A stretch of DNA of 64,000 nt, from contig NC_066315.1 of assembly GCF_022539315.1 (NCBI RefSeq), forward strand, positions 21,303,649-21,367,648, written 5' to 3'. Under the pieces are notes generated by a model that ran no database searches, was not told the origin of the DNA, and was given only the letters and a program-made list of their open reading frames with translations. Position 1 is the stretch's first letter. Each line of letters begins with the position of its first letter. Source of the stretch: Serinus canaria. Lineage: Eukaryota; Chordata; Aves; Passeriformes; Fringillidae. The translations under genes were made by a program, and so were the position numbers. This document shows positions 24,701 to 38,187 of this stretch, in pieces.

Positions 24701-27329
24701 TTTATTTAAATACCGAATAACATTACATTGAATTTTTTAGGTTTACAGGATGCTGTTATGACTGGCAGATATGAAATTTAACACAGACAAACCACATCCT
24801 GCAGAGATGGTATTTCATTTTATGACATTCACCTGATAGCTTGCCATCCTTAGTGTGGAGTTCTTTCAGCAGTATTAAAAAGCCAGCTCCTGAAACTGAG
24901 TGGCCAAAAACCCCACATGTAAAATCACACCCCTGATCTCTCACAGCTCATTTCCCACTCTCTTACTGTAAACCCTCAGGGTTTCAAAATGAAACAACTT
25001 TCAAGCCTTAAAAGTGAAATTCACTTCACCTGCATGAAATCATAATCATCAAATTTTTATGGGTGGAGAATGGCAGGGAAGAGGGAGGGAAAATTTACAC
25101 TACAGAAGTGTGGGGTCAAGTCAGGAGGTCCTACACGGTCCTCCCTTCCTTCCTCTCTTGCAGCTGCTCCTTTTTCTGGCATATTGTCAATATCAGCAGC
25201 TGCAATTCTTCACATGCAGGAAAAGCTACAGACTGTCTAAACCAGCAGCTCTTTCTCCAGCCCATGGTGGCCTCTGCCTCTTTCCTGTCCCCTTGGGTTC
25301 CCATCTATTCATCTTTATCTTGAGACTTGCTTGATGTTAGCTGCCTGATTAGTTGAACCATTTAGGTCCTAATACAGAGTTCCTGAAGGCAGGAAGAGCT
25401 TTTCCAATGAACTAGAGATTTCAACTCAACATGGGTCCCTGAAAACAAGCAGATTGAGATGAAGTGGCAAGGTGACTGTAACTGGAAAATCTGGAACTGG
25501 TGCTTGACAAAATTGTTGGGATTCACCAGCAGAGGTGAGGGCTAACCCAGATTGTCTAAAAGACTTCAATAAAGTGCATTAATGCAGATCTCCTGCAGCA
25601 GTAGCATGAAAACTGGACATTTAGAGGACATATGCCAGAGCTGCTATCAGAAATTACCTCAAATAAGAAACTAACTCAAATAAGGTTGGTCTATTGATGT
25701 AAACATGTAATGTCCTTATAGAAAACATCATTAGATGAAATTGACTGTTTCCCTCACCACAAGGGTCAAGTATTGCAAATCCTGTAACTGAAATTCAGAG
25801 ATAATTTTATCCATCTGCAAATACATGACTTTTAAATAACGTACAAACTCTGAGAGTTGTCAGAACTATAAATGCTATTTTTGCTGCAGAATAGAAATTG
25901 CAGCAAACCAAGAGCTCAATTACATGTGCATGAATCTGATTTTAGAACATTCCCTGGATGAGACAGTGTTAAATAAGATTTGCAAAGGCTGCAAATGATC
26001 CAGAAATTGCATAGAAATAAATTCCAACTATTAGTATGGGAAGGATTGTACTGGATTATCATTCTGATATATTGGGGTGGTAGCTCCTGAATTGTTGTAG
26101 AAAACTGTTCTATGAAGAATATATGAATGTAATCAGGTAGAAGTGTAAACAAGCCATAAGTATTGTTTTATAATAGCAGAAGAATAGTGACATTAAGGAA
26201 GCACTGTTAAAAATATACCAAAGTACAGGCCAAATGAAGCAACAATTTCCATGATGTGATACAGGAAAATTGGCCTCTGGGAACAAAGTAGGTGTAGATT
26301 TGTGTATGTTGGCTGGGAAAAAAAAGGGTCTTCAACATTTCCTGCAGTATTATTTTTGCTTCTCTGAGGTGGCCTTGCTTAAAGAAACTATAGGTGATTG
26401 TGTATACCCAGTTTGATTTTACTACACATTTTACTTGACCTGGAAGTACCTGAACACAGCTGTAGGACACAGGACGTGATTTTAAGTGATTTATAAAAAG
26501 AAACAGGCTTTTAAATGCATCTTGACATTTACATATGACAAGTTTTGGGGGGCATGATGTCTGAATTATAAAATATCCATGAAAACAGTCATAGAGTCAT
26601 ACACTGATCACTGTTTAGCCCTTTGATGATAGAAAAACATGACAGACAGTTCTGTGAGTGCTGCCATGGCACAGTTGTTTCCCTCTACTCGCTAACATCC
26701 CTTTTTAGGTGTTTTGGTCTGGACAATGCACCTGTGCCAGGCCAGGAACTGGCGTTGTTGGCGTTCCTTCTAGTTGTGCAAGGGGATCAAGGATTAAGGA
26801 TGAGGAAGACAGTGTCATCTCTAAAGCCACAGCAATTTAATATACACACCCTGGCACTGTCTGTGGTAAAAGCTGAGAATCTGACACAGTGGTATTTCCA
26901 GATCTGTGCTTTGTTTGTGCACACTCATGCTGACTTTTAGCTGATATCCTGAGAAAACTACAAATGAAACTATGGTTTTCAAGTCTCAAACAAGTGTTGG
27001 GTTTAAATTTTAGAATTCATAATTTACTTTTTTTTCATTTCTTTTTTCGTTCTGTCATTTTTAATGAACACTTAGACTATGTGACAAAATCCCTGGTGCC
27101 CAAGTTTCAGTTTCACACAGCAGCTAACTTGGACACTTAAATGACTTCCAATAATTTGGAGACATCCTGGTGTGTTTTGAGTAACTAAAGATTATGTTAC
27201 AGAATTATGTAACTGATGGTGTTTATCATCAAGTTAAAGATATAAGTAAGAAAAAGTTTGTCGTATCAGAGAGGAATTAACTCAAACATTTTGCACCTAA
27301 ATTATATTCTTTCACAAGCAACATAGAAA

Positions 27330-27720
27330 TATCTGTGAAGATAAAGAAGAGGTTCCAAATAATTTCTAAAAATACCTTGTGTGTAAAATGTCAATAAAGT
27401 CAATAGCTATTTTTATTGTATGTTATCAGTAAGATTTAAATTAAAGTAACTATACAAAAACAGGGTACTGCTGCCTACTCCAGAATCCTCAGCACCAATT
27501 ATTCAGTCATGGACCAAAGACTACAAAAATACCAAAGCAGTTACACATTTCTTACTTCTTCCCTGACAACAGTGTTACAGACAGAGTGCAAGGGACCTTC
27601 CTCATTGTTGTGCTGTTCTCATCACCTGCACCTTATTAGGGGAAAAAGATTCCAGCACTAGATGCTATTATATAGAAATATACCTATCTGTGAAGATAAA
27701 GAAGAGGTTCCAAATAATTT
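27330..27720. repeat. Dispersed 36-bp perfect direct repeat pair
   Basis: A 36-nt string starting TATCTGTGAAGATAAAG and ending CCAAATAATTT occurs at 27330-27365 and again, identically, at 27685-27720, an offset of 355 bp. The match extends leftwards through ATAGAAATA, with a small insertion (about 6-9 nt) in the second copy. The DNA between the copies does not resemble an LTR element, so this looks like a short segmental copy. Confidence 0.88.
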
Positions 27721-29010
27721 TGGAAGTATTTCCTGCTCTCTGATAGCCTCTGTGGTTCAGAGAGAGTCTTGTAGAAACTTCAACATCTAGCCTCCAACCT
27801 AGCTGGACCCTGTTCATGGTCAGTCCATACATTAATTCTTAGATCTTTTCACAGGTGAAATCTTGGCTGGTTGGGTTTTTAGATATGGGAGAGTGAGCTT
27901 TTTTTTCTGGCTTTTTATTATATTCCCATCTCAAAGCCACTGATACATTCTTAAGAACTTGTTTTCTGCTTTGTCTTGCTGCATACTTAGGACATAAAAA
28001 AAAAGGTGTTAAAACACTTTGGTTCCTGATACAGTGGTGTCTTTTTCAGGAATCTTCACTAGAACATACTCATTCTGGTGGCTGCTCTTACCTCCAGAGA
28101 ATGGCACTATGCCAACAATCACACACTATTTTTCACTGCAGAGGCTTATTGAAGGATTTAAACCCTGGGCAGGTTGCCTGCATGGCCCTGCACCCTTTTC
28201 CGTGCCCTAGCTGGCATCTTTTACCCCAGACAGCCTCTTGTGTGCCCCACATGTGGGTTGTGGTGCAGAGCATGGATGCTGGTGCATCCCTCCCTTGGCA
28301 CAGCTCCAAAGGGGTGAGGTGGGCACCTTGGCAGCACTGCTCTGCATCTGCCCATGGGGGCACTCGGGGCTCCATCATGTCTCAGCAGTTCTGCCAGCTT
28401 GGATTGTGGGCTGTCCTGACTCTCAGGGCTCTCTTGAACACTCTGTATGGGGGTGTCTGAATGCCTTAGAATAGCTCATTTGCTTTTCAGGAACAGCTCT
28501 TTTCCCCCTAATAGTGTTTTTGCAAGATTAAATAAGTGTGAAATGTGCATTTATATGATCCCTGTCTATAAAAGATGTAAGCTGCCTGCTGAGCCTCCCT
28601 CCCCTGTTTGCTAATGGGAGTCAAGTCCTTAAATTCATGGTGCTAAATTTACTGTAATTAATTATATCTTTGTTCCAGTGCTGTCCTCATAATGGGTAAT
28701 AATTGTTTGCTCTGCACAAACAGATGTTCCTTCTGTACTGTCACAGGCATGCTTGGCCTGGGATATAAATAAGCTCACAGAGGTGACTGAAGACTGCAGA
28801 TTAAACTTAATATTGCAGCAAGGAATCAGACCACTACTTTTTATTTAAATTTTTAGAAGCTTTATTAATTTTGTCCAGTTTTCACAGACTAAGAAACACA
28901 AATTGCAACAGAAGACAATTTCACACATGACATATTGCCATATGAAGTGTACAGAGCTTACATTCAATAGATACTGTAAAAGAAAGCTTTACAAAACTAT
29001 TGTAAAGCTA

Positions 29011-29049
29011 TTTACAATATTACATATATATTTACAATATTACATATAT
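29011..29049. repeat. Two-copy 20-bp AT-rich tandem repeat
   Basis: TTTACAATATTACATATATA at 29011-29030 is repeated, one base short, at 29031-29049. This is a local slippage duplication in AT-rich DNA. Confidence 0.85.
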
Positions 29050-29243
29050 TACACTTCTAAAATTATTAGAGGTGTTCAGGTGAAGGATAATACTAGGTGA
29101 CTGTTCCCTGCTTTGTTTTGCAGGGGGATGAGTGGAAACTGAATTTCTGTACCTACAAAAACCTGTAGGTTCAGTATCTCAATATCTAGGAGTTTAGGAC
29201 AATTGCAGAATCTCTATCTTAACCCTGTTTCTTAGGATACTAT

Positions 29244-29266
29244 AACAGTATAATAATTATACTGTT
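29244..29266. repeat. 23-bp AT-rich palindrome
   Basis: AACAGTATAAT (29244-29254), one central A and the reverse complement ATTATACTGTT (29256-29266) form an almost loop-free palindrome. Partial copies of AGTATAATTATA follow to about 29285. No function is evident. Confidence 0.8.
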
Positions 29267-29689
29267 AGTATAATTATAAGTATAATCTCCTGTTACTGTT
29301 AAAGAAACATACCAGCATGGCAAGCTCCAAAGCTCATGGATGACAGACTCCTGGTGCCCCTGAGAGGCAAATTAAGCCCTCTCTGGAGCCATGTAGGGCT
29401 ACTGATCTCTCTTGGCCAGAGCAAGGCATGGCTACACCCATGATTGGAGCTGTGTAGGGTGAGCAGGCTCTTACAGACCTGACTTTGTAATACACATCCA
29501 TGTGTGAAGATAGTGCATTGTACTTTTTATTGCATATGTAACTTGCTTTGTGGTGAGCAGGCCCAGTTAGGAGTAAAGATCCCCAGATATTTTTCCTACC
29601 TCAGTTCCCAGTCTGGTAGATCAGCTTATATGTCAATCAACTTGTTTCTTTGATTGTAGATCAGAGGCCTCAAACCTGACTGCTTGCCA

Positions 29690-29815
29690 ACTGCTGGTAA
29701 AAAGTACTGCACAGAACTAGGTGCTCATCTAATTAACATGGAGTATGACATCTGACTCCATGAAATCTACTGGTGAAAAGCAGTATGCAAAACTAGGTAT
29801 GTATATCATTAACAT
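29690..29815. repeat. Imperfect tandem duplication, 76-bp period
   Basis: The 50-nt segment at 29690-29739 (containing CTGGTAAAAAG, GAACTAGGT and ATTAACAT in order) recurs with scattered substitutions at 29766-29815 (CTGGTGAAAAG, AAACTAGGT, ATTAACAT). By eye roughly 70% of positions agree, so the duplication is old. Confidence 0.6.
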
Positions 29816-32754
29816 TGCTCTTCAATTTGTACAAATAAACATAACTGTTTGTATTCTATGTCTTACATTGATTCCCAATGGCAAAACTTCAGTGTTGTAA
29901 ACAAAACACTGTAAATAGATTCAAAGTTGGTTTCTTTGTCCCTTTAACATGAACTGTATTTGATTAAACGGAAGGATTTCTGAACTGAAACTTGTGTACC
30001 AAAGAGAAGTCTGGAAAACAGTTGTTAACATTTTACAACTGAGTTATGAACTCTTGAAAATATGACCTTTCCCTGAAGTGTGGCTGGAGACCATACCCTC
30101 TTACTAATCTGGCTTGCAGGTGATGCTGGCTGCATTAAGCTCAAGCTCTGTATTTTTTAAAACTTTTGAATGGGTAATGCCTGTATCTGTAGCTCTGTAG
30201 CTATAGTTCTTGAGATTTAGTTATTCACAGAGACTTCTTTTTCAGTTCTGAAAATGTAACTTTCCTTTTTTAAACATGCTTAAAGCAGAATTTCAACATT
30301 GCATTTAGGGGAGAAAATATCATCTTAAAGGAGCTATAAAAGAATTACAAGTAAAAATTTGTTTAGCCTCTCAGGGGATGTTTCAGCAGGCTTGTATACT
30401 TGCTAAATATTTTTCTACATAAAAGACTCTACTGTTTCATCTTTTCTCTCCTGGTGTTTTGGAGAGACTGGACATGAGCCTGCTGCAGTATGGAAACTGA
30501 ACACTTGTGATATGTTATTGTCCAACATTTGATCAAATTGTCAACCTGTCCATATGAACATAACCTAAGTTTTTCAGATATACAACAGAAAGTTTTCCTG
30601 TAGGCCAAGAGTCCTTAGCAAGCGCTAAATAACAAAATTCCTCCTCTGGGAAGCATGTAATCTGTGGAGAGCTTCATTTGAGGGATGCTTGGATTAAAAA
30701 TGTGCTCAAGTGATGTAGGCACCAAGGAACCAGGTGAGCATGAAGTCTGTAAGTTTCCAATAGTGATTAATGTGTCATTCAAGTTGTACTTCAGAGCCCT
30801 GAGGCCCCTCTAGCTGGCTTGTGGGTAAAAGCTAGACAACTTGGTGGAAAAAAACAGTGAAGAAACAGTGCTGAAAAGTAACATATTAATGAAAAGTAGT
30901 GTAATATTATATATTTCCTTTTTTAAGAAATATGGAGATTGGCTATTTTTTCTTGGTATTTTTACTGATTAATTAGAAGAATGATGTGCAAGTGAGACAC
31001 ATTCTGAAGAATACACTATTAAATTTTTATTCCTACCTTCCAGTCAGAACCTTTTCTCTTCCTGCTACTGTTCTATTTTTCTGCAGTTTTGGGCTTTTTT
31101 TGGAAATTCTGGCTCATTTCAAAAAGTTGTTTAGGTTCCATGGCAATTGGAGAAGTAGAGAAATGATGAATTCCTAATCAAGAAGTTATCAAGAGGAGGG
31201 CACAAATTGAAATCAAACTTCTTAGCAATCTCTACAGAGCATGATTTAACCTTACTTAGCATTTAACAAGAGTTCACTTACATAAAGAAATGTTAAAGTG
31301 ACAGAGCTCCTAATGAAAATCTCTGAGGCTTCCTGCAAGTCTAGCAGCAAAACCAAAGAATATTAATTTCAGCCTTCCAAATATTTAGGATTCCCTAGGA
31401 AAAAATGAAAACTTATTTAGAAAATAATTCCTCACCTTGCTGAAGAGTTTCTGCAGGCTTTATAGTTCTTTCAAAAATACAAGTTTCCAGTGAAAATGTT
31501 TAAAGTAAAAGCAAAATTTATCCACTTGTCTTCAAATCCATATAGGGAAAAAATGGTGGTGTACTCATTAAAACAACTGCACTTGTTTAATAGTTTCATA
31601 TACTGAATGAAATATCAAAGATTAAACACACATAGGGAAATCATGCATATCTGTTTAGAGGCCCATAGATGAAGGAGAGAGGGGAGGGCACAGAGCACTT
31701 CTTGGTGGGGATGGTTCAGATGCTGAGTGAGCTGCTTCATGAGGACCCCAGTGCCTACACACCCTGCACCAAATGTGTTTGGGATCCTGGTGGATGATCA
31801 GGTTCTATTTCTTCATGAGGAGAGGCTGTCATTGACATAGGCCTGCATAACACTTTGATAGAGAAATGAAAAGACAAAACAAATTTTGGACAGTCGAAGA
31901 TAAAGTAGATTTTCTAAGTATGTAGAGTGTCACATATATTATCTGCCTCACACTGGAACAAGGCATACTTGCAAACATTTGCACCTTTTTCTTTTGATTA
32001 AACATTTCACAAGCTCCTTAGGGCACAGAATTTTAACTTCCCCTCGTAAAAAATCACTGATGGTGTTAAATACCAAGTAAGCTTAAATAACAACACATGT
32101 TTGGGCAGATAATTGAGTATTGATCTGCTTTTTTAAGTTACACCATCCTCTAAGACTGGTTTGATTTTAGAAACCATTCTGAATAGAGCTATTTTTCTAA
32201 CTATGAACTTACTGACAGATACAACTATAACAAAACATGCATGTCAAAAGTACAGCTAAGGATTACTTATGCTTTAAAAGGAAAAGCCCAATAAAAGCAT
32301 ATTGATCATGTTGTTCTCAGTCTCAAAAAAAACCCTTTTAATAACCCCCCTAAATATTTTGGGGAAACTAAGCTCAGTGAAGGTAGATAAACATGTAGAG
32401 TAGGGTACAAGAGTAACTGACTTTCTGAAGCGTACTGTTCTAATCTCAAAAACATAATGTAATGCAGTGGTGTGGGAGCTGTTATTTTTAAAATATCAAC
32501 TGCTGTATTTTGCTGTCTTTCTACATCTTACATTGTCCTAACAAAACAGTTGTGTGATCCTACTGTGCAGATCCATATCTATCACAGTGAAGCATGCTCC
32601 AAAGCTAAAAGATGTAGGAAAAGAAATTAGTTTGAAGTGATTTTCTGTGAAAAGCTAATGTTCAGAAAAAAATAAGATGTTTTGCATTTTTTTCCCAAAC
32701 ATCTTCAGCAGGACATGAAAAAAGGAGCTGTTAATTTCAGATCATGTGGTTCTT

Positions 32755-32850
32755 GGGAAATCCTGTGCAGGGCCAGGAGTTGGATTTGATGATCCTGATG
32801 GGTCCCTTTTACCTCAGTATCTTCTATGATTGCATGATTCTGCAAAGGTC
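32755..32850 (+). mobile_element. Short CR1 3'-end fragment
   Basis: CTGTGCAGGGCCAGGAGTTG, TTGATGATCCTGATGGGTCC and CTATGATTGCATGATTCTG form the characteristic CR1 3'-UTR ending. Only about 95 bp survives or was ever inserted. It belongs to the same 3'-end type as the fragments at 43605 and 45005. Confidence 0.8.
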
Positions 32851-34934
32851 AAAGGACCAAAATAAATATTCTCTGTCTTGGGGAGAAATAGGTCTTGGTA
32901 AAATCCCTGGGGGCAGTTGGCTCCCTTCTGTACAGCTGAGGCAGTGATTGCTGTGGGCGCTGATTCAAAAGCCACTGGACGTATTATCCTGCAATACAAA
33001 AGCAATTTAACTTTTTTCCTCTGTCAATGAGAAGGAGAGAAAAGGAGGATCCTCTAAGCAGATGGAAATTCCCTTAATCCCATTAAGTGAAGCTCCTGCT
33101 TTAGTCAAAAACAATCACATCCCAAGTGGGATTTTATGATATAAAGCATCTCAAAGCTTGTTTGTGGATTTTTTTTCCCAATTCCTTCCAATAAAATAAA
33201 GCTGAAGCCCAGGGGGAGGCAGGGCGATGACTGCCCAGCCAGCTGGATAGGAGGCATGGCAGGAAGTCCAGTAAATGCTTCTAAAGTGAGTTTAAGGTAT
33301 GTTCTGAAACACTAATCTCCCTCTTTCATTCAGAAATCCTCACAGGATAAGCTTTGCTGACTTGATGGGGGGAAAAAAGAAAACTTTTTCTTCCTATAAA
33401 TACTTGAGCAGAAAGGAAATTTCACATGGAAAAATGATTGTCATAAACTTCATAAATCTTTAAGGAGCTTAGTAATATGAAGTATGTGGAGTTAAAGAAT
33501 CTTTTAAAATCACCTTAGAGAAACTAGAGGTCCCAATCCTCAGCCTTCCAGCTCTTAAAGCTACCTTTCTCCTGTCACTGAGAGAAAAATGTGGGAATTA
33601 TTACCTCCTTGCATCATTGCAAAGAAAAACTAGCCCATGACATTCTCATGGCTGGCCACACAGGCACAAAACAGTCCTGTAAGTGGTCCCTGAGTGCATA
33701 TAAATCCTGTGAGCCCAGGTTCTATCAGCACAGGCTATACATTTCATATCTTTCCAGCCACCTCACTGTTGGCAAGTGGATGGTATAAACCACCATCTCA
33801 TTTTTCAACAGGAATTTATTTTTTAATGGTCTGGAACATAATAACAATTGGTTCAAAAGTTAGAAATTCAATTGGAAATAGCAAAAGTGAGTGAAATTAA
33901 CTTTCAAATATAGTTCAAATTGCTTTTCTTCACTCCCTTTCACCCACTTTGGTCACTGAAAGCTTTGTACTAGGACTGAATTAACTAGAAATATATTTCT
34001 GATCCAGCCAAGATGTCCAGTCTGGATAGGGATGAATAGTATCTTTTTCACCTTGGGTAATGACAGAATTTGCCACTGCCTGTAAGTTGTCTCTGGCAGG
34101 AGTAGAAAGGTCAGCTGCAAAGCCTTCTTTTACAGAGAAATGTCATCAATCAGAATGCTGACAAAAAAAATGAAGTGAGTTAGGTTCAAGTATTTCCTAA
34201 ATGCCAAGCTTCACTCCTCTGATAGGCCCAGACTGGAAAGATTCATACATATTCATGGAAAATTATTAAAATATTCCTCTAAAACTTTTCACTAAGTGAG
34301 AGATCCCAGACCTTTTGATGATGTTAAAGGAAGTTCTTCTCATGCAATTGGGGTCTGCCACAGTTTATATTTTTAGAGGTGATGGACACTGCTGCAGTTG
34401 ACTGTCACAGGTCTTAGAGCCTGAAAAAGGCTGTAGTTTCTCTCTTGTTATTATCAGTTACCTAGGGACTCCAAGAAAAAGCATTCCTATTTGCTGAAGT
34501 AGATATTTTGCAGAGGAAATTCTTAGTGCTGGAGTATTCTTAGCTCTGAGAGGAGATGTTTGGGTGGATCTTATGTTCTGCCCCAGCTAAATGTGTGCTC
34601 ACATCACTGAAACAGGGCTTCTCTCACAGTGGACAGGGCTAAGGACACTCAGAATGACTGTCCAGTCTTTCCTTGCAGAGACAAGAGCTGATACAGGCTT
34701 CTAGGAACAACACAGCACTTCCGTTCCTCTGGAAGAAGAAGAAGCAGACTCATACCTCTGTGCTGCATCGTATCCATGGAAATGGCTCTGAGGAGTAGAG
34801 TCTGTTCTGCTTCTGACTTGCTCCAAATAACATAGCAGATGATTCTTTGTTGAAACTAAAAATATATCAGATAAAGTTCAAGGTCTGGCCATAGTTTTGG
34901 TTGGTGGATTTTTTTTAAATAACTTGTATGCTTC

Positions 34935-36085
34935 AAAGGAGAGCAAGCATTAAATTCACAGATGACACCAGGCAGGGAGAAACAGCAAGAGTAATGGAGG
35001 ACAGGACCAAAACTCAAAATGATCTTGGCAAATTAAAAAAAAACCTGCTCTGATAAGAAAAAGAGAAAGTACAGTGAAGACAAAGTCCTTAGGTAGTCAG
35101 GTGTAAGGAACTGAGCAAATGCAGGATGGAGCATGACTTGCTCGATAGAGAAGAGAGAGAATAGAAGAGAGCATGGAGAATCTCAAGCAAAACAGAAGTC
35201 AGGGACCTAAAATGTCATCTCCTGAGCTGTATAAACAAAAGCATTGTCTACAAAATATAGGACTATTTCTTTTCTTGTTACATTGATGAGTCCTTGAGTG
35301 AAGAATTACATCTGATTCAGAGCAGCATCTCAGAATTAGTGAATTCTGAATTTTAAAACACTGATATGCCTTTCTGGTGCTTCAGGGTGTGCATTGTTCT
35401 TCAGACCTCCCCAGCTCCTTTAGGGACACTTTGCTTGTTATTTCTGTCACAGACACATCCAAGTCATGGCTCTGTCTTGCCAAAGGCAGCTCTGAAGAAT
35501 GGGCAGGAAAGCAGCTGCAAGTTTCTATGTTTCAACCTCAGAACCCATGTCACCTATTCAAATACAGAGGAAATATTCAAGCAGGCAATATTTCACATGT
35601 TTTTAATATGGCATGTGAGATTTGAGGCTTAAACATGGGAAATCCCACATAAGGGATGTTTGGCAACTCCAGTTATTTTTAAAAAGATGTCAATAATCTG
35701 AAAGGGATCCAAAGGATGGCAGTAAGAATGATTAACTGTCTGCAAAGATTGACAGCCAAAAGAAGGGAAGAATGAGGAGGGAGACAGACATAAACTTCTG
35801 ACATGTAGAAAGTTGCTGCTGGAAAAGGAAGTAATCTGTTTGCCATGTTCATGTTGCATAGGATAAAAACCTAAAAGCTTTATGTGTCACTGGGGGAGGT
35901 TTAGGTTAGATGTTAGAAAGTGTTTCTGAACAGGCAGAGCAGTGAAGCATACGAATCACCTTCCCTTGGGCATGCGGTCTGGAAAACTGGGCTGAACTGC
36001 AAAGACTGAGTGTAGCCTCAGGCAGAAGAATGGCAAGAGCAACCTTGCAGAGTTCTTCCCAGTAGTGGAAGTCTTTCCAGGACTG
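34935..36085 (+). mobile_element. Ancient, diverged CR1-type LINE with an unrelated interior
   Basis: The left part (34955-35275) keeps the CR1 order: CACAGATGACACCAGGCAGGG (about 34957 on), AGGACAGGACCAAAACTCAAAATG, and GAGCTGTATAAACAAAAGCATTG (from about 35224). The right part (about 35665-36085) resumes with a GATCCAAAGGATGGCAGTAAGAATG block, GGAAGTAATCTGTTTGCCATG and GGAGGTTTAGGTTAGATGTTAG. These match older amniote CR1 copies better than the other CR1s here. About 300 bp in between (35345-35665) does not match and may be an insertion or decayed sequence. Both ends are approximate. Confidence 0.72.
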
Positions 36086-36545
36086 CTCATAAGTCTATCA
36101 ACAGCAGTCGAAAGAGGTAATCAGCTGAGTGGCATTTTCTTAAAGAATCATCTTGTAAAACTCATTAGCTCTACAAGCAACAGGAAAGTTCCCACAGCAT
36201 GCCTTCGAAAGCATGAAATTCACCTTTAATACTAAGTGTTGCTTTCTTGGAAACAGTCTCAGTGAGGTAATAGTCAGCACAAAATAAATTACTGCATTCA
36301 AGTCAAAGACCAAATTCTATTGTCTGCCTTTCTTTACATATTGACATCATCTACAGAATCAGGGAGTGCAGTACTATGTCCTATAACATAGTAAGGAATA
36401 GAGGGACCTGGGTATTTTTTTTATTGCAGTGTTGACAGTGATATTTTTCTTCAGGTATTACCTTGTTCCTGAATCTTTTGCCATGTACTTAGGCAAGAAA
36501 AATAAAGATTTCACATTAAATGGATAGGTGTGATAACAGACATTA

Positions 36546-36548
36546 AGA

Positions 36549-36584
<36 letters not shown>
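36546..36584. repeat. (GA)n microsatellite
   Basis: About 39 bp of AG dinucleotides interrupted once by a C (GACAGAGAG). It is a simple purine tract on the + strand. Confidence 0.97.
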
Positions 36585-38146
36585 CTCATGACCTTCATAT
36601 GGCCTTAAAGGACTATTTGCTCCATCTGGTTACTGGAGATACTTAAATTTAGGCAAATTTTCTTCAGTCTTTGGAGGGCAAGAAGCTGTATTTGCATGTA
36701 AAACCTCATGAATCCATATGAAGGTTCTAGACCCAACTTACCAAAGGTTCATGACTCTAAGATTGATATAGGAATAATATACACTAATCAAGGAAGAACT
36801 ATCATGACTATGGTTAACTTATCATTTTAGTTATACTGTATGAAACAGCTATATTAAATAACTATACTAATGACTAAGCCGTACAGTACAAGCTGTGGTG
36901 TGATTTTTTTTTAAGTTATTAAATTTATCCTGAGACTTGATTTTTTCTTCCGACAGGGATAATGTTTCTGCATTGACACCTTCATAGTGCAAAATTAACT
37001 ATGTCTGAGCAATCACAGTTTATGAATTTCTTTATATTTCATTGTACTCCCTTTTTAATATTTGAAGTAACATGAAAAATTATTTAAATTTCTCATTCCT
37101 TCACTACTTTGTTTCCTTTTAAAACAAATATATTTTTCCATGACCTAATAAAAGAGAAACTGTTCATAAAAGATTATTGTTATGGTCTTCCATTTTTTAT
37201 ATGCAGTCATGTAAAGGTGATATCATTACCCTGTGGGGACTGTGTTTTTTGTTTGCAGTGGCACCCCAGAGATAGTATAAGGATGTATTTACATAACCAT
37301 TGCCCTTAGAAATGTCACAGTATCAGGTTTAACTTACTGAGCAATAAATTCCTACCAGCTTTCAAATCCAAAAGGGGCAGCATGGGAATTACTCTTTATA
37401 TTACATCTTTAAACATGATTTTCTTTCTAGGTGACAGGAAAATTACAGTGAAGTAGGGAGGGAGGCAAGAAGAAATAACCTGACTCATGTTGGGTAAATC
37501 TGAAAAGGTAATTTCTTGTTTCTGCCTGCTAGCCTTAGGACACATTTTTCTTTCTTTCTCTGCCCAACTTGTCCTGGTGCTTTTGAGATGAAGTAAAGAC
37601 TCATCCGCCCTCACAATGTAGTTCTGGTTTTGGTGAAGACAGGACCAACACTAAAATAGAATAGGAACCAATACTGCTGGAAGACACTTTCAGCCAGGTC
37701 TTCTGGACTTCCCCCTCAATTCTCTTTTGTGACACCAGATTCTTCTGGCACCAGCTGTTTGAGGAAAAGTTTGGACCAGCTTTCTTACCCTCTTCTCAAG
37801 TACTATTCATTAGTTCAGTTTTGAACTGATGTCTGGTTTTACCTTCATAATAGGTTTTATGCTCCGCCCAAATGAAATTGCTCCTTTAGCTCTGATAGTT
37901 CATGCACATAATCTGTCAGTCAGCCTAGGAAGTATGACCTAGGAACTGCTTTTGATGGCAGAAGTGAGTTGCAAATTTAAAGTGTTAATATGGCCCTGTA
38001 ACTGCCCAGTTCTGGAGCCATTACATTTAAAATTGTAAACAAAAGCTTATAAACATTTAAATCTACTGTACTGGTAAACTATGCTTTCTACATCTTAATC
38101 ATCCATCATAAGTAAATAGTTATAATAGAAGCTGCTAATTCCCACT

Positions 38147-38187
38147 GCAGCAGAGGGCAAATCTGCAGCCCGGCCAGCGGGTGGCAA
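38147..38187 (+). promoter_or_regulatory. Two tandem CTCF-like motifs
   Basis: GCAGCAGAGGGCAA (38147-38160) and CCAGCGGGTGGCAA (38174-38187) each agree with about 12 of 14 positions of the CTCF core consensus CCASYAGRKGGCRS, in the same orientation, with starts 27 bp apart. The surrounding 300 bp is less AT-rich than its neighbours and free of recognisable repeats. This is motif-level evidence only, and single matches of this quality can occur by chance. Confidence 0.35.

Larger units (their letters stand above)
15765..34930. other. Long gene-free stretch
   Basis: About 19 kb of AT-rich DNA without a supportable exon, RNA gene or large recognisable repeat, apart from a short CR1 3' end (32755-32850). 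It holds a dispersed 36-bp direct repeat (27330/27685), a 20-bp tandem repeat (29011), a palindrome (29244) and a 76-bp-period imperfect duplication (29690). Small AT or TA runs occur, for example near 17413. Several acceptor-like tracts (such as one ending near 21176) lack a matching open exon and donor. Confidence 0.6.
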
